This document shows, in pieces, positions 1-10,835 of a stretch of 64,000 nucleotides of DNA. A program made the position numbers and the translations under genes. The first letter of the stretch is position 1. Each line of letters opens with the position of its first letter. This stretch comes from Cordylochernes scorpioides (taxonomy: Eukaryota; Arthropoda; Arachnida; Pseudoscorpiones; Chernetidae). The stretch lies in contig CP092886.1 in the NCBI GenBank assembly GCA_030710605.1, forward strand, positions 159,138,000 to 159,201,999, written 5' to 3'. The notes below the pieces were generated by a model that was not told the origin of the DNA, did no database searches, and worked only from the letters and a program-made list of their open reading frames with translations.

Positions 1-1400
1 AAAACAATATAAAAAATTATTTTCATAAATTTTTGTTGTTTATATTAATTTGAAACAATTATTTATTTTAATGATTAATTTAGTTTATCCATAATATATT
101 GCCATTAATTGATGAGTGTTTGTATCCATAAAGAAGTCTTACCAAGAATCTCATCGGAGTAAAACAAAAATAAAAGTTCAAATTTAATAGCGGCCCTTAT
201 ATACATTTATTATAAACAATCAATTATTCCCAAACACAATTAGAAAAATCTTCATACAATCGGCCATAAATAATCCAATGAAAATAAACATGAAAGAGAG
301 AAAGTAAATGACTTGAAGCAAGTAACGTGTCATTAGAGAGAAAACAGCGATATTAAGTTATTCCGTTACTTTCAAATTACCCGCCACCGCCACCGCCGAG
401 TCTAATTGGAATCGGGCAGGTAGAATTTCCAACAAGGCTCTAATTATGCTTACTTCATTATAGTGAGTTATTCAAACGTCCAATACTACACACATAATTG
501 AACTCCAATTATTTTCACATAAATATATTTATTCTACTTGACCTACCTATTTAAATTAACCGCAATTCTCTCACGGTGACCGCCTTCACATGAGTCGAAG
601 CTGACTGCGGAGCTTCTAATGTTTCCCATCAGAATGGGCGGGGTCACTTTAAAAATTTGAGTACTTCACGGCTCTAAATAACTTCTAAATAATACAATCA
701 TGATTAAATGAATCGAAACAATATATTCCAAATAAAATTTCAGGTATCTTGTGAGGCGATAATTTCGCGTTTGTATTTGTATTATATTTTATCTTTAGAT
801 CACATCAAAACTATTTGCGCAATTTAAAAGCAATTATAGAGCACGACTAGATAAATCTCTAAGAAAGGATTATGTCGCTATTGATTAACATTGCCGAGGT
901 TTCGCCCATTTATAATAAACATATAATAAACAAATAAACAGAAAGCTCTGCTCCCTCAGGAAACAAACAGTGAAACGCCAAAATGGCACGGTCCTAAGAT
1001 CTCGAGTCGTCTTGATATGGTATTCTGAAATTGATCCTGTCGGTCTTGATGGTCCTGTGGTGTAAGGCGAGACAGCCCCGACCTTGACAGTGCCGATGTC
1101 TCTTGGTTCACTGTCTCTTTCCTAACTTTCATCCAAATAGTCTGCTTATTATTTTGTTTTGTCAATCAGGATACTCTGTAGAAACGGGATTTCCCTTCGA
1201 CTAAAAATTACAATTCCCCTATTATTTTGAAGGAGACAGAAGTAATTTTGTTCGCACTTGGTTATCTCTTGTGTCTTCAATAAAAATCACTGTGTATCAA
1301 ATATCATTTTTTAGTTATTGTCTGAATTCCGATATACATGATAAATATAGTACAACTTATTTTAATTTAGTTAATGAGTATATATATATATACTGTATGC
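1..1400. other. Non-coding AT-rich stretch with GC islands
   Basis: I see no gene here. Two patches stand out from the AT-rich background: about 360-420, with a short CCGCCAC repeat, and about 570-660, with GGGCGGGGTCACTTT. Both are embedded in homeodomain-type TAAT/AATTA sites and could be cis-regulatory, which is inference only. At 1217-1340 a diverged fragment begins TTGAAGGAGACAGAAGTAAT. It is related to the segment at 51405-51545 and, inverted, to parts of the Tc1-like MITE at 35.2 kb. The open frame at 956-1165 (-) has no recognisable product. Confidence 0.5.
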
Positions 1401-1462
1401 GCGTTTAATGCGAACATTTTATTATAGCTATACTCACTGCCATTAATTTGATTATTGTAACT

Positions 1463-1832
1463 TTAATAAGTATTTCGTATATGCCATTCTAAAATAAATA
1501 ACAACATATTAAGAGTATGAAGATAAGGGAGCTGTGGGAACGGCATGCGTTTTCCCTTATTTTCTCCGGGAGTGAGCCGATGGAAGTCTGCCCCCAATTT
1601 GTCGAAGGACATAATTCCGAAGAAGGATGTTTGCTGTATCACCCACACCGCTAGGATTATGGCCCTCGTAGTTATTATGCAACGAACCTCTTTGACGAGG
1701 ATATTGGGTGAGGTGGCATTTACCCTCTCATCGATTGGCGCCCATCGATTCCATTCCAAACAGTTTGGGGACCGGCTCTACATGCTAATCGCGGCCGGAT
1801 CGATTCTCTCCTCGCTACATTATCGGCATTGA
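1463..1832 (-). other. Open GC-rich block, unassigned (possible coding remnant)
   Basis: This block is clearly richer in G+C than its surroundings and is open for nearly 100 codons on both strands. The minus-strand reading contains a hydrophobic run (TTRAIILAVWVIQQTSFFGI) preceded by basic and aspartate/arginine-containing residues. That layout faintly recalls the second intracellular loop and fourth membrane segment of a rhodopsin-family receptor. The upstream frame is stopped, no splice pair is convincing, and the resemblance may be chance. I do not recognise a gene; it may be a decayed transposon or host fragment. Confidence 0.2.
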
Positions 1833-1856
1833 TCCTTCTAATGAACCCTCCGGATT

Positions 1857-2382
1857 TGGCCAGCTGCAGGAGTTAATGTTTATCATGCGATGTTTGGCTC
1901 TCTACTCTGTTATATTCTAAGCTGGCCAGCTGCAGGAGTTAATGTTTATCATGCGATGTTTGGCTCTCTACTCTGTTATATTCTAAGCTGGCCAACTGCA
2001 GGAGTTAATGTTTATCATGCGATGTTTGGCTCTCTACTCTGTTATATTCTAAGCTGGCCAGCTGCAGGAGTTAATGTTTATCATGCGATGTTTGGCTCTC
2101 TACTCTGTTATATTCTAAGCTGGCCAACTGCAGGAGTTAATGTTTATCATGCGATGTTTGGCTCTCTACTCTGTTATATTCTAAGCTGGCCAGCTGCAGG
2201 AGTTAATGTTTATCATGCGATGTTTGGCTCTCTACTCAGTTATATTCTAAGCTGGCCAGCTGCAGGAGTCAATGTTTATCATGCGATGTTTGGCTCTCTA
2301 CTCTGTTATATTCTGAGCTGGCCAGCTGCAGGAGTTAATGTTTATCATGCGATGTTTGGCTCTCTACTCTTTTATATTCTAA
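1857..2382. repeat. Minisatellite, 66-bp unit, about 8 copies
   Basis: The unit begins GGCCAGCTGCAGGAGTTAAT. Copies start at 1861, 1927, 1993, 2059, 2125, 2191, 2257 and 2323 (counted from the C of CAGCTGCAGG), exactly 66 bp apart. A single base separates CAGCTG from CAACTG copies, and the third and fifth copies carry the A variant, hinting at a partial 132-bp dimer. Because 66 is divisible by three the array is one open frame on the plus strand (22-residue repeat MFGSLLCYILSWPAAGVNVY..), which I regard as a by-product rather than a gene. Confidence 0.95.
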
Positions 2383-2981
2383 GTTGGTTGACCTGCGATA
2401 TCCTCACATCTAGTCTAGGGAATTTATAACGTTGGTTGACCTGCGATATCTTCACATCTAGTCTAGGGAAGCTATAACGTTGGTTGACCTGCGATATCTT
2501 CACATCTAGTCTAGCGAAGCTATAACGTTGGTTGACCTGCGATATCCTCACATCTAGTCTAGGGAAGCTATAACGTTGGTTGACCAGCGATATCCTCACA
2601 TCTAGTCTAGGGAAGCTATAACTTTGGTTGACCTGCGATATCCTCACATCTAGTCTAGGTAAGCTATAACGTTGGTTGACCTGCGATATCCTCACATCTA
2701 GTCTAGGGAAGCTATAACTTTGGTTGACCTGCGATATCCTCACATCTAGTCTAGGGAGGCTATAACGGTGGTTAACCTGCGATATCCTCACATCTAGTCT
2801 ATGGAAGCTATACCGTTGGTTGACCTGCGATATCCTCACATCTAGTCTAGGGAAGCTATAACGTTGGTTGACCTGCGATATCCTCACATCTAGTCTAAGG
2901 AAGCTATAACTTTGGTTGACCTGCGATTTCGTCCCATTTAGTCTAGGGAAGCTATAACGTTAGTTGACCTGCGATATCCTC
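2383..2981. repeat. Minisatellite, 48-bp unit, about 12 copies
   Basis: The unit begins GTTGGTTGACCTGCGATATC and recurs every 48 bp with scattered substitutions, becoming more diverged at the right edge. It directly abuts the 66-bp array without a spacer. The unit length again keeps a frame open, this time on the minus strand (16-residue repeat RLDVRISQVNQRYSFP). No start context, splice sites or known fold support a protein. Confidence 0.95.
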
Positions 2982-5842
2982 AACTTTCAACCCAATCGAG
3001 CAATTTAGGGATGCTTTGGAAAGGCGGAGAGTATTTTTCAATCTTTGTCTTAGGAACGCAAATGAACTTAGGGCTGCCATAATATAGGAACCGCCATCGG
3101 AGGTATTTTATAGCAGGTTGACAAATTGAGACGGGTTTGTGGGTTATGCCTATGCTCCAAGGATTAACATGTGCTTTATTGAAGGAGTTTTCACAATTTT
3201 GTTTTCTAAGACATATTTATAAGTGATTCCTCTACAACGTGATCTCTAGAAAAAAATCTGTGATGTATAATAGGTACAATACTTGTAAAGCTATTGATCT
3301 TGAATATCTGAAACTTGGAAATGATTTGAATTTTCATTTGATTGAAAATGGTTCATAAAAGAAGGGAAATATTTTGTGATGTCAATTGTGCACTGTTGTT
3401 AAACATTTAATGTTTTCCTGGTATCAAGAACTAATATGTATTATTTATAAAGAATGGAATACTTATAAAGAAATTTCTGTTTTTTCTGAGTCTGGGTTTG
3501 AATCACAATCGAGGATTTGAGGTTCTATCGAGAACCTTTCCATTGGTCTTTTTCAATTCTTATTTGAATTCCTCTGAAAGTTTCAACAATGAATTCTGTT
3601 ACAGCTCTTGCATGGATGCTAGAAACAACATTTAAAATAGAGTTTATCAAAAGATTTGTTTTGGATTTATAAAATAAGTAGCATTTAATGGTCTCTTTTG
3701 GAAATGTTCTTATCACAAATTTCCTTTTTCGGAATAACTATTGTAAAGTTTGAGTAATAAATAGATTAAAAAGTGGTTATATATATAAAGTACTGAAAGT
3801 AGATTTTTTTTAGTTCATTAAATTGATAAACCCAAGTCAATTCAAGCGTTTAGGATATCTGTGGCCAATATTTTATCATGCATTCCTACAGATTAGAGCT
3901 CCCCCCTCTCTCTCTACAAACAATTTTAAATTATATTTTCAAATTTGATATCTAATTTTCCTAACGATTCTCTCCATGCAAACTCAACAAACATAATATT
4001 TATTTCTTTACTTCAGTTGTCCATCGAGCTGGGAAGAGATTGCCCGATTAGTTTCCATTCACATTATCGCTGAATGTTTAATTCAATTCAATATGAAGAT
4101 ATATTGGGTGAAAGAAGTGTAAATTTAAACGCATTTTATTGAGACTCACAATCCCTATTTGAAAATGTATTTTATTTAGATTTCACACAAAACCCCTTCT
4201 AGCCTTTAATTATGGTTTACGAAAATATAAAACTCCCTTTTAAAAAACTCCCAATAATAGATCTGAATTGAAATCCAAAGGCTCATTTACATTTAAGAAA
4301 GTGGAACCTTTTTGTTTCCTAAACCCTTTTCAAAATGCATTTTTAATATCAATTCAAATTCTTTGATTAAAGGAATACGATATTCGGGATTCGAATAATT
4401 AAAATAGGCCTTTCTTAATTGAATTAATGTTTATTTTTATAAAGAGGTATATATCGGTTTATTGGGATTTACAATTGATTATTTATTCTTTCTCTCTCAC
4501 GACTCTTACAATCCGGGTGGCATAAAGTTGAGGCAAATTAATTAACTCACCAGCCCTATTTGATTCTTAAATGTATTCACTCGAAATTGGGTTTAAAATG
4601 GAAGCAATATCGCACCTCGGGGGGGATTCTGCTTTTATTATCTCAACAGAAGATCATGTTAAGAAAGTGGATTTCTTCTGTCTCCAATAAAAGGTGTCCT
4701 GGTATTTCAATGGGGAGATTCACAAATTCGGCAAATGCAATTTATGCTCGAGATTACAACAGCGCCAATTATATTATCGGATCAAATTTATAATACCAAT
4801 ATATGAAAAGCTTTTACAAATTATTTATCTGTTTTTATTATATGGATTAAGATAAATATCTTCAAACTATTCCCAACATTCACAATTCCAGCATATATAT
4901 AAATGCAAATATATTCATTCCTTTGTTCTATTGTATAAAATAATTTCTTGAGTTTTGCTTTTGCCTTAATTTGGTTAAAATATTGAAGTAGGAATCTCCA
5001 TATAATTTTATATTTGTAAAGAACACGATATGTGAGAAGGTAATAAAGATTTCAGTAACATCTTTGTATATTAATTTAATTGTTGTGTTTTGTTAACCAG
5101 GGGAGCCTCTCTCTCTGGAAAGGTTTTCATTGTTACATAAAGAATCCTCAGTTTGTATGCTATTGAGAGGTCCTTGGTTCCAGCGGCACCTTTTTTTTTT
5201 TTTTTTGAGTTTTCATTTCTTCATAGCCTCTTATTCAGACCATCAGCCTAATTCTTTGTTTACTATTCCCATTTACTCTCTAGAAATTTCTTCGTCGATC
5301 CAAAATAAATAGCGATGAAAATGGACAACGTCAAAGGGAAAATTCGGTGTATTTTCGTGAACGGTATGCTGCCACAGCTGCTGGGCAAATGGCTTGGGGA
5401 ACCTCAGTGTAAGGAAAATATATAAATTCAGTAGAAAACATACAAGACAGTCATATATGTAAAAAACATAAATAAAATACACAAGCCATCTAAGTCCAAA
5501 TATACATTTTGATCTTGGACAAAAGGCCGAAAAGCGATATATAGTTTCATAAGGTTTTAATAGCGCAAACAAGATATCAGGAGAAAAATTATAAGGCGAG
5601 AATTTTCTTCAATTATAAATCATTTCAGATGCCTTCGAAACTTTTGGTCCATCAAATGGTGTAAAATTACAAGAAACGCTGGTACAAAGATTCTTATAAA
5701 CAGGCCGTAGTAATTTTTTTGGAAAGATTATATATCATATTATCTAGATGAAATTCATGTAGCACTTCAATGGAAACAAATCTCTTTAAAAATGCCTTTA
5801 AATAAACGAATACCGTATTATGTAATAATAAAAATGTATATA
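2982..5842. other. Non-coding stretch, no supported gene
   Basis: The sequence is AT-rich with a CT microsatellite near 3901 and a T-run at 5191-5206. A regulatory-looking island (CCATCGAGCTGGGAAGAGAT, then CCCGATTAG) lies near 4020-4080. A 36-codon ORF starting at 5315 (MKMDNVKGKIRCIFVNGMLP...) runs to a stop at about 5425 and is followed by nothing recognisable. It may be a TE remnant. Otherwise I see nothing. Confidence 0.5.
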
Positions 5843-5846
5843 ATAT

Positions 5847-6308
5847 TGTAACGTGGATGACAAGGCCAAGGTACCAGAGTAAAGTTGGGGAAAGACGGGT
5901 GGACTCCAGCGGCTCCTGTTGCCATGTGGCAGGCGCCAAAAACAGCATTCCTTTGTGGGGGAGGACAGAGTCTGGTTACATCTGCCACAAGGAGAAGACG
6001 TGGCGACTTGCCTCCGGGCGTGTGGATGATCCTGTAAGGAGAGCCTGACATCGGAGCGGTCTACAAGACGGTGTAGTCCTGGCTGGACGTGTATTGTGTG
6101 GAGTGGAACGCTTCACAAGAGTGACATCCACGGCGCCAAGGATTCTTCTGCCGGGGAGGTTAAAGGCAAGTCCAACAGATTGTTCTCCTTCTGTTTAGAG
6201 CCATAATAAATCGCTAACTTTAGCTGTATCCCTTCGAATTCACGTGTGTATCTTTGTGGCATTCTGAGTAGACAAGGTACACGAAGAGCGTCTGGGTACG
6301 ACCTAACA
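5847..6308 (+). mobile_element. Solo LTR (462 bp) of an LTR retrotransposon
   Basis: The segment begins TGTAACGTGG and ends GACCTAACA, the TG...CA termini of a Ty3/gypsy-like long terminal repeat. It is flanked by a direct 4-bp duplication, ATAT at 5843-5846 and 6309-6312. It is far more GC-rich than its surroundings and has an AATAAA at about 6205, in the place expected for the poly(A) signal in R. No internal retroviral region lies next to it, so it is best read as a solo LTR left by recombination. A stretch of about 30 bp near 6105-6140 (CTTCACAAGAGTGACATCCA...) reappears inside the Helitron at about 28485-28515. Confidence 0.7.
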
Positions 6309-6419
6309 ATATATATGCAAGGAATTATATATGTGCGAATTCAATAAAGTATGGTCAGCAAGAGAGCAATAAATACAAATGGTGCTAATTAAAAAACAAC
6401 TATCAACTAGGCGAGGCTG

Positions 6420-6655
6420 AAATATTGTAGTAAAGGTCAATAAGGTTTATTGTCCAGTTTATGATATTGAGTTTTTGGGAAACCAAGGCTTCCTTTGGTG
6501 CTTTTTCCGCACGTTGTTGCGATGAACTCTTGCTTGATTTAGGTTGAAGTTTTTCATGCATCTCCGATGCTCAGTGAGAAATATGCCTACTGTTCTCACC
6601 CACGTCATCGCATCCACTGCATGGGACAGAGTAGACAGCATTGGGGGGGGAGAAG
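6420..6655 (-). pseudogene. Penelope-like element, GIY-YIG endonuclease fragment (frameshifted)
   Basis: On the minus strand two overlapping frames read AVYSVPCSGCDDVGENSRHI and then EHRRCMKNFNLNQARVHRNN. They match in order the VY.VPC..C...GE..R motif and the later EH+...K.FNL.....VH block typical of the C-terminal GIY-YIG endonuclease of Penelope-like retroelements. A frameshift and a stop separate them, so the gene is dead. Known of the family: the GIY-YIG nuclease nicks target DNA for insertion. The neighbouring reverse transcriptase piece lies on the other strand, so these are two fragments or an inverted rearrangement. Confidence 0.5.
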
Positions 6656-6776
6656 GGGGTCCATTGTTGCGTTATTGTGGCGAAATGTCTGTGGCCTAGG
6701 TCAGGGATACTGCTGAAATATATGTTGATTCCAAATTTAAGTAAGGTGCGAGCTATGGAGTTGGATATGGGAGAGT

Positions 6777-7450
6777 ATGGAATTACATAAGTGGTTTTAT
6801 AAACTCTTCGTTTTCGGGGTTCTTTGTAACTTTACACCAGTTGATGGCACGAAATGTTCGAGAAGGAATGTGAATGATTTACAATTAAACAAACCTTTAC
6901 CTTTTCGTTTTTTATCGAGATATATCTTCTCGGCGTTTATAAATTTATCAAAGCAACTGTTCAAGCAGATCCGAGTCTCCCCAATGGGCAGCTGCCTATC
7001 GACCATTGCGGCAGCCATGTCCTGGATCAACTCCAATCATCGCTCCGATATCTTTCTCTGGCATCGATACATTGATGACGTCCCGTGAATCTGCCCAATA
7101 AATCATCCCGACCTCATCATAGACACCTCGAACCCCTACAGCACAAGCATTTCATTCTATCTCGAAATTGAATATAATCACATATCATTCTCAGATTTTA
7201 TATATTCAAAAATACAAACCAGCGCCAAATTGGATATAACTGTATTTTATAAAAATAACATCACCCAACATAAACTCATTTCTCTTCTCCATGTCCCAAC
7301 AACTTTAAAACCAACGTTGTAGGAACGCCCTCAAAATAAACACCCACCCACTATTCCCTAGGATATTAGGGGATTATGTAAAACAAACATCATCAGACAT
7401 ATCAATGCATCAGGGGCTCTATCCCCTCAATCCATAATACATAAAATTGA
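6777..7450 (+). pseudogene. Penelope-like element, reverse transcriptase fragment
   Basis: One reading frame shows, in order, a Q/R-x-x-x-PMGSCLS motif (family: G.PMGSPLS), then FLWHRYIDDV containing the YxDD catalytic box, a TGA stop at 7086-7088, and further in the same frame SFYLEIEYNHISFSDFIY...LDITVFYKN. This follows the Penelope-like RT layout (..F..E.E....FLD......T.VYRK). More in-frame stops follow from about 7320. The N-terminal RT motifs are missing. It is a degenerate partial copy. Confidence 0.6.
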
Positions 7451-8935
7451 ATATATATATATATATTGAAGAGATTTGGGAATTCTATATTTTATATATA
7501 AATATATAGGGTATATATTTGTTTTTTTCATTGTAAAAAAATATATATCTCCAAATTCAGAGGTTATTTGTACTGCGTGGAACAGAAGCAGGTGTTGCTG
7601 AGCTTAAACATCTAAATGGTTTATATGCCTGGAGGGGATATCTAATTTCCTATATTTCTCTGCACTGTTGAGATCAATTGAAGAGGTCTAGCTCTGCAAA
7701 CAAGAGTTAGGTAGGGATAGTTTATTAAGCGATTTTGTCTAGGCCTATGATTGATCCATATTGCATCCTTGACATAGAGAAATGCTCAATATTGGTTTCT
7801 ATGTTATTTAAGCCTTCTTTATGTCTCTATAATATATGTAGTTAACCCTGGTTCCAGATGTCTATATATCGTATATAGTGGCAGTTGTACCAGATTTGAC
7901 TATATTAGAGAGACAGGAAGGACGTTTGAAGGACGAATATAAAACAATATAGAGCATCTCTCTATGTAGAGGATGCAATAAGGAATAATCATTGACCTAA
8001 ACAAAATCGCTTACTACGCTATCCCTACCTGAATTTTATATATAGTTAAACACACGAAACGCAATACGTTTAAAAAGGTTTGAAAAAATAGTTTCAAATT
8101 GCAAACTAATAAATATTTGTCAAATTTTCAAATGACTAAAAATTAGAAACACGGATACAATTAACAATAAATACTCATTCAATTTCTCTAGTAGTTTTAA
8201 GAAAAAATGTTCCTCACATTTTTCCTGATGGATATTCTGTAATGTGAAGAGAGTTGAATTTTTGAAAGATTTGAATGTGCTGCGCCATTCATTTTGTTGT
8301 TCGAGCGGTCGTACAGAACTTCCAATTCTCAGGACGTTTTTTTTTTTTTTGCTTCGAATATTGAGGCAACGGCTGTCACTTTATTATATTCTCCACCAGT
8401 AGATGAACAGTAACAGGAATTATAAACATTAAAAGCTCTTTGTTGAATTGAGTTTCTACATAATGTATAGCTGCAAGATGCTAGAAACAAAGAATGGATA
8501 GATCCTTTCAATTAAAAATAAATATTGAGGGAAAATATAAACAATCACTAGAATATATGACAAGACTTTTAATTTGTGTTTCTGTTTTATTAATCTAAAT
8601 TCTAAAATTTCAGAAAGGCCCGTGTGTTGAGGTGGAGCGAAGGTAAATAATGGACCACCTCGAGTAAGCCAAAGATTGAATAGCGCCCCCATTCCTAGAG
8701 ATCTCAGATAAGCCTCTGCTCTTCATTATGGATCAGAGCTTCCAAGCCAAACCACTTTATATCGATAGAAATCACTAAATCTCTACTTTTAGATATTTCA
8801 AAATACCTTTTGTGTTTCTCTTAACCAAAAATAAATCTAATAAAAAAATTGCAACTATTTTCAACTTTAAAAATGTATCTCTCTAATTGTAACTTTCGTT
8901 TTAAAAAAAGGAAAGGGATTGAAAGAGTTTCAACA
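7451..8935. other. Non-coding, AT-rich, probable old TE debris
   Basis: I find no gene. A TA microsatellite lies at 7451-7505 and a T-run at 8338-8350. Segments near 7560-8040 contain short inverted pieces (AAGCGATTTTGTCTAGGCCT near 7728-7748 and an inverse resembling it near 8000), suggesting a decayed foldback element. There is nothing else to report. Confidence 0.4.
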
Positions 8936-9100
8936 TCTATATATATATAGATGAATGTATGTCTGACTTAGCTTTATGCCTGACCAAACTACTCATCTGA
9001 TTGCAATGAAACTTTGGAAAGCTGTTTATTATACAACCGAGAAGGTTTCTGGTTTGAATTTCATTTGAAATAAATTTTATTTGCAATTTTATTTGCAAAT
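8936..9100 (+). mobile_element. Helitron-like 5' terminus (partial)
   Basis: TCTATATATATATAGATGAA at 8936, preceded by A, followed by TGTATGTCTG, resembles the 5' ends of the Helitron-like elements at 10164, 27888 and 50548 (minus). I could not identify a matching hairpin-CTAG 3' end on this strand, so only the terminus is called. Confidence 0.45.
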
Positions 9101-9769
9101 TTGTCAATTTCACTCGCTAGTAGTCCTCTCGCAAAATCTGGCGAAATTGCATTTGTAAATTTCTAAAATTCTAAATATGGGTTCTAAATATAATAATTTT
9201 TCAAGTATTCAATATATTTATAATAGCGATTATTTCTGAGAAAGGATTTAATGATACAATTTTCGAGAATATCGTTGTAAAACTTTCTATATTTTATATT
9301 TTAACACATCTTATAGTGTATTTAAAATATAATACATGTTTTAAAATTACTTTTAGAACTATTTTTATTTTAAATACTTTAAAATAAAATTAAAAAAATA
9401 TATTAAACCTTTTTTAAAATACAGATTAGAGAATTATTTTAAAAGTGTTGGGAGAGGAGATAAATTCAGTGGTGGAGAAAGGTTACAAACATCAATTTAT
9501 CCTGACAAGAATAGATTCAGTAGGGAGTGGATGTTTGCCCCGAAAATATTGTTTACCAAACGTTCGTTAGGCTTCGCTCGGGTAACAACCATGCGAAAAT
9601 ATAAAAAGCCAAATTTTGACTCTAGATGTGCGGCATATATTTATAAACCAACTAGAGTGAGAGGTGTCAGGATTTGGCATTTTATTTTAAATAATAACAC
9701 CTTATTTCTGGTCTTTGAGGTAGAACCTACATCACGCTGACGAGGACCAACAACCCGAAACACGTAGGT

Positions 9770-9925
9770 GGTTGTCTTTTCTTGATTTATCAAGAAATTG
9801 GGTTGGCCAAATGCATTATATATTATGGACAAACCTGAATAAAAGTTTAGTTGATATTTGTTCAACTAGATGCACTCTGCGACTTAAAATGCTCATGTGT
9901 GCGGTCAGGATATGCATTTTCAATT
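9770..9925 (-). mobile_element. Half copy of the palindromic MITE family
   Basis: The segment runs from CAAGAAATTGGGTTGGCCAA to GCTCATGTGTGCGGTCAGGA. It matches one arm of the foldback MITE at 27549-27788 (CAATTTCTCGATAAATC... GCTCATGGGAGCGGTCAGGG). It ends just before the tRNA-carrying Helitron. The core where other copies carry GCGCCATCTAGTGG is degenerate here. Confidence 0.5.
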
Positions 9926-10390
9926 CCAATATATATATTATAGACGTATGACCCGGCTTCGCCCGAGAATTCCCCCGATTGCAATTTCCTTCATACTGAA
10001 AGTACATCAATAATAAATATTAGACGTGCCATAAAATAGCAAAACAGAAGTAACACATAAACTACAGGAAAAAAGTGTAAATGATGGCAAAAATTGTATT
10101 ATATTAGTGTTTAGGTATTTGATTTAATTAATATAGTTGATATAATAATATATATTTATATTATCTCTATATATATAAAAGTCAATGTCTGTCTGTTTCG
10201 CGATAAACTCAAAAACTACTGAACCAATTAGTACCAAATTTTGCATGTCGCTTTTTATAAACCTGAGGAAAATTTTCGGCTACATTTTGATTAGTATTTT
10301 TGGCTATTTCTTTTTTTCATTTGAAGAACTTTTTTTTACGCGGAGTAATCCGGAATGGAATGAATACCCAAATATGGCCATTTTTTATAA

Positions 10391-10461
10391 GCATCGGTGG
10401 TTCAGTGGTAGAATGCTCGCCTGCCACGCGGGCGGCCCGGGTTCGATTCCCGGCCGATGCA
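10391..10461 (+). tRNA. trnG(GCC): tRNA-Gly (anticodon GCC)
   Basis: This is a full cloverleaf. The acceptor stem GCATCGG/CCGATGC pairs perfectly with discriminator A. The D-arm contains GGTTCAGTGGTAGAA. The anticodon stem CTCGC/GCGGG flanks loop CTGCCAC with anticodon GCC. The T-arm CCGGG-TTCGATT-CCCGG is intact. Box A (TGGTTCAGTGGT) and box B (GGTTCGATTCC) match Pol III consensus. A run of T begins directly after the discriminator base and can terminate Pol III. The gene looks functional by sequence. It is unusual in lying inside a Helitron-like element rather than in ordinary flanks. Confidence 0.97.
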
Positions 10462-10471
10462 TTTTTTTTTT
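10462..10471 (+). terminator. Pol III T-run terminator of the inner tRNA-Gly
   Basis: An uninterrupted T-run follows the last tRNA base. The equivalent run is present, as A's on the plus strand (10756-10764), downstream of the minus-strand tRNA copy, so the element mobilised the gene together with its terminator. Confidence 0.85.
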
Positions 10472-10764
10472 TCAATTTTTAAAACTCCTTTATATTATAT
10501 AAAATATAAATATATATTATTTTATCAACTATATTAATTAAATCAAATACCTAAACACTAATATAATACATTTTTTGCCATCACACACACTTTTTCCTGT
10601 AGTTTATGTGTTACTTCTGTATTGCTATTCTATGGCACTTCTAATATTTATTATTGATATACTTTTAGTATGAAGGAAATTACACCCAAGGGATTTCTCG
10701 GGCGAAGCCGGATCATACGTCTAGTATATAATATAAATGAGTTTTAAAAATTGTAAAAAAAAAA

Positions 10765-10835
10765 TGCATCGGCCGGGAATCGTACCCGGGCCGCCCGCGT
10801 GGCAGGCGAGCATTCTACCACTGAACCACCGATGC
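10765..10835 (-). tRNA. trnG(GCC): tRNA-Gly (GCC), outer copy, box B variant
   Basis: It is identical to the inner copy in all stems and the anticodon loop. The one change is in the T-loop, which reads TACGATT instead of TTCGATT: the conserved U at position 55 is replaced by A. This base is part of box B and of the D-loop/T-loop contact, so transcription and folding may be weakened. It is otherwise a complete 71-nt tRNA-Gly(GCC). Confidence 0.9.

Larger units (their letters stand above)
10164..10724 (+). mobile_element. Inner Helitron-like element (561 bp) carrying tRNA-Gly
   Basis: It begins TCTCTATATATATAAAAGTC and ends CGGGCGAAGCCGGATCATAC GT CTAG. The flanks are A (10163) and T (10725), as expected for Helitron insertion into AT with no target duplication. 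The 3' end has an imperfect hairpin (CGGGC-GAA-GCCGG) about ten bases before CTAG. The element carries a complete tRNA-Gly(GCC) gene and lies inside the oppositely oriented outer copy. It has no open transposase gene and presumably depends on an autonomous Helitron elsewhere. Confidence 0.85.

Noticed and set aside
1890-2887. Long open frames with 22- and 16-residue repeats
   Set aside because: They exist only because the minisatellite units (66 and 48 bp) are multiples of three. There are no splice sites, signal peptide or known repeat fold.
9530-9620. Possible Helitron 3' end for the terminus at 8936
   Set aside because: AGGCTTCGCTCGGGTAAC is in the opposite orientation and no CTAG lies where expected.
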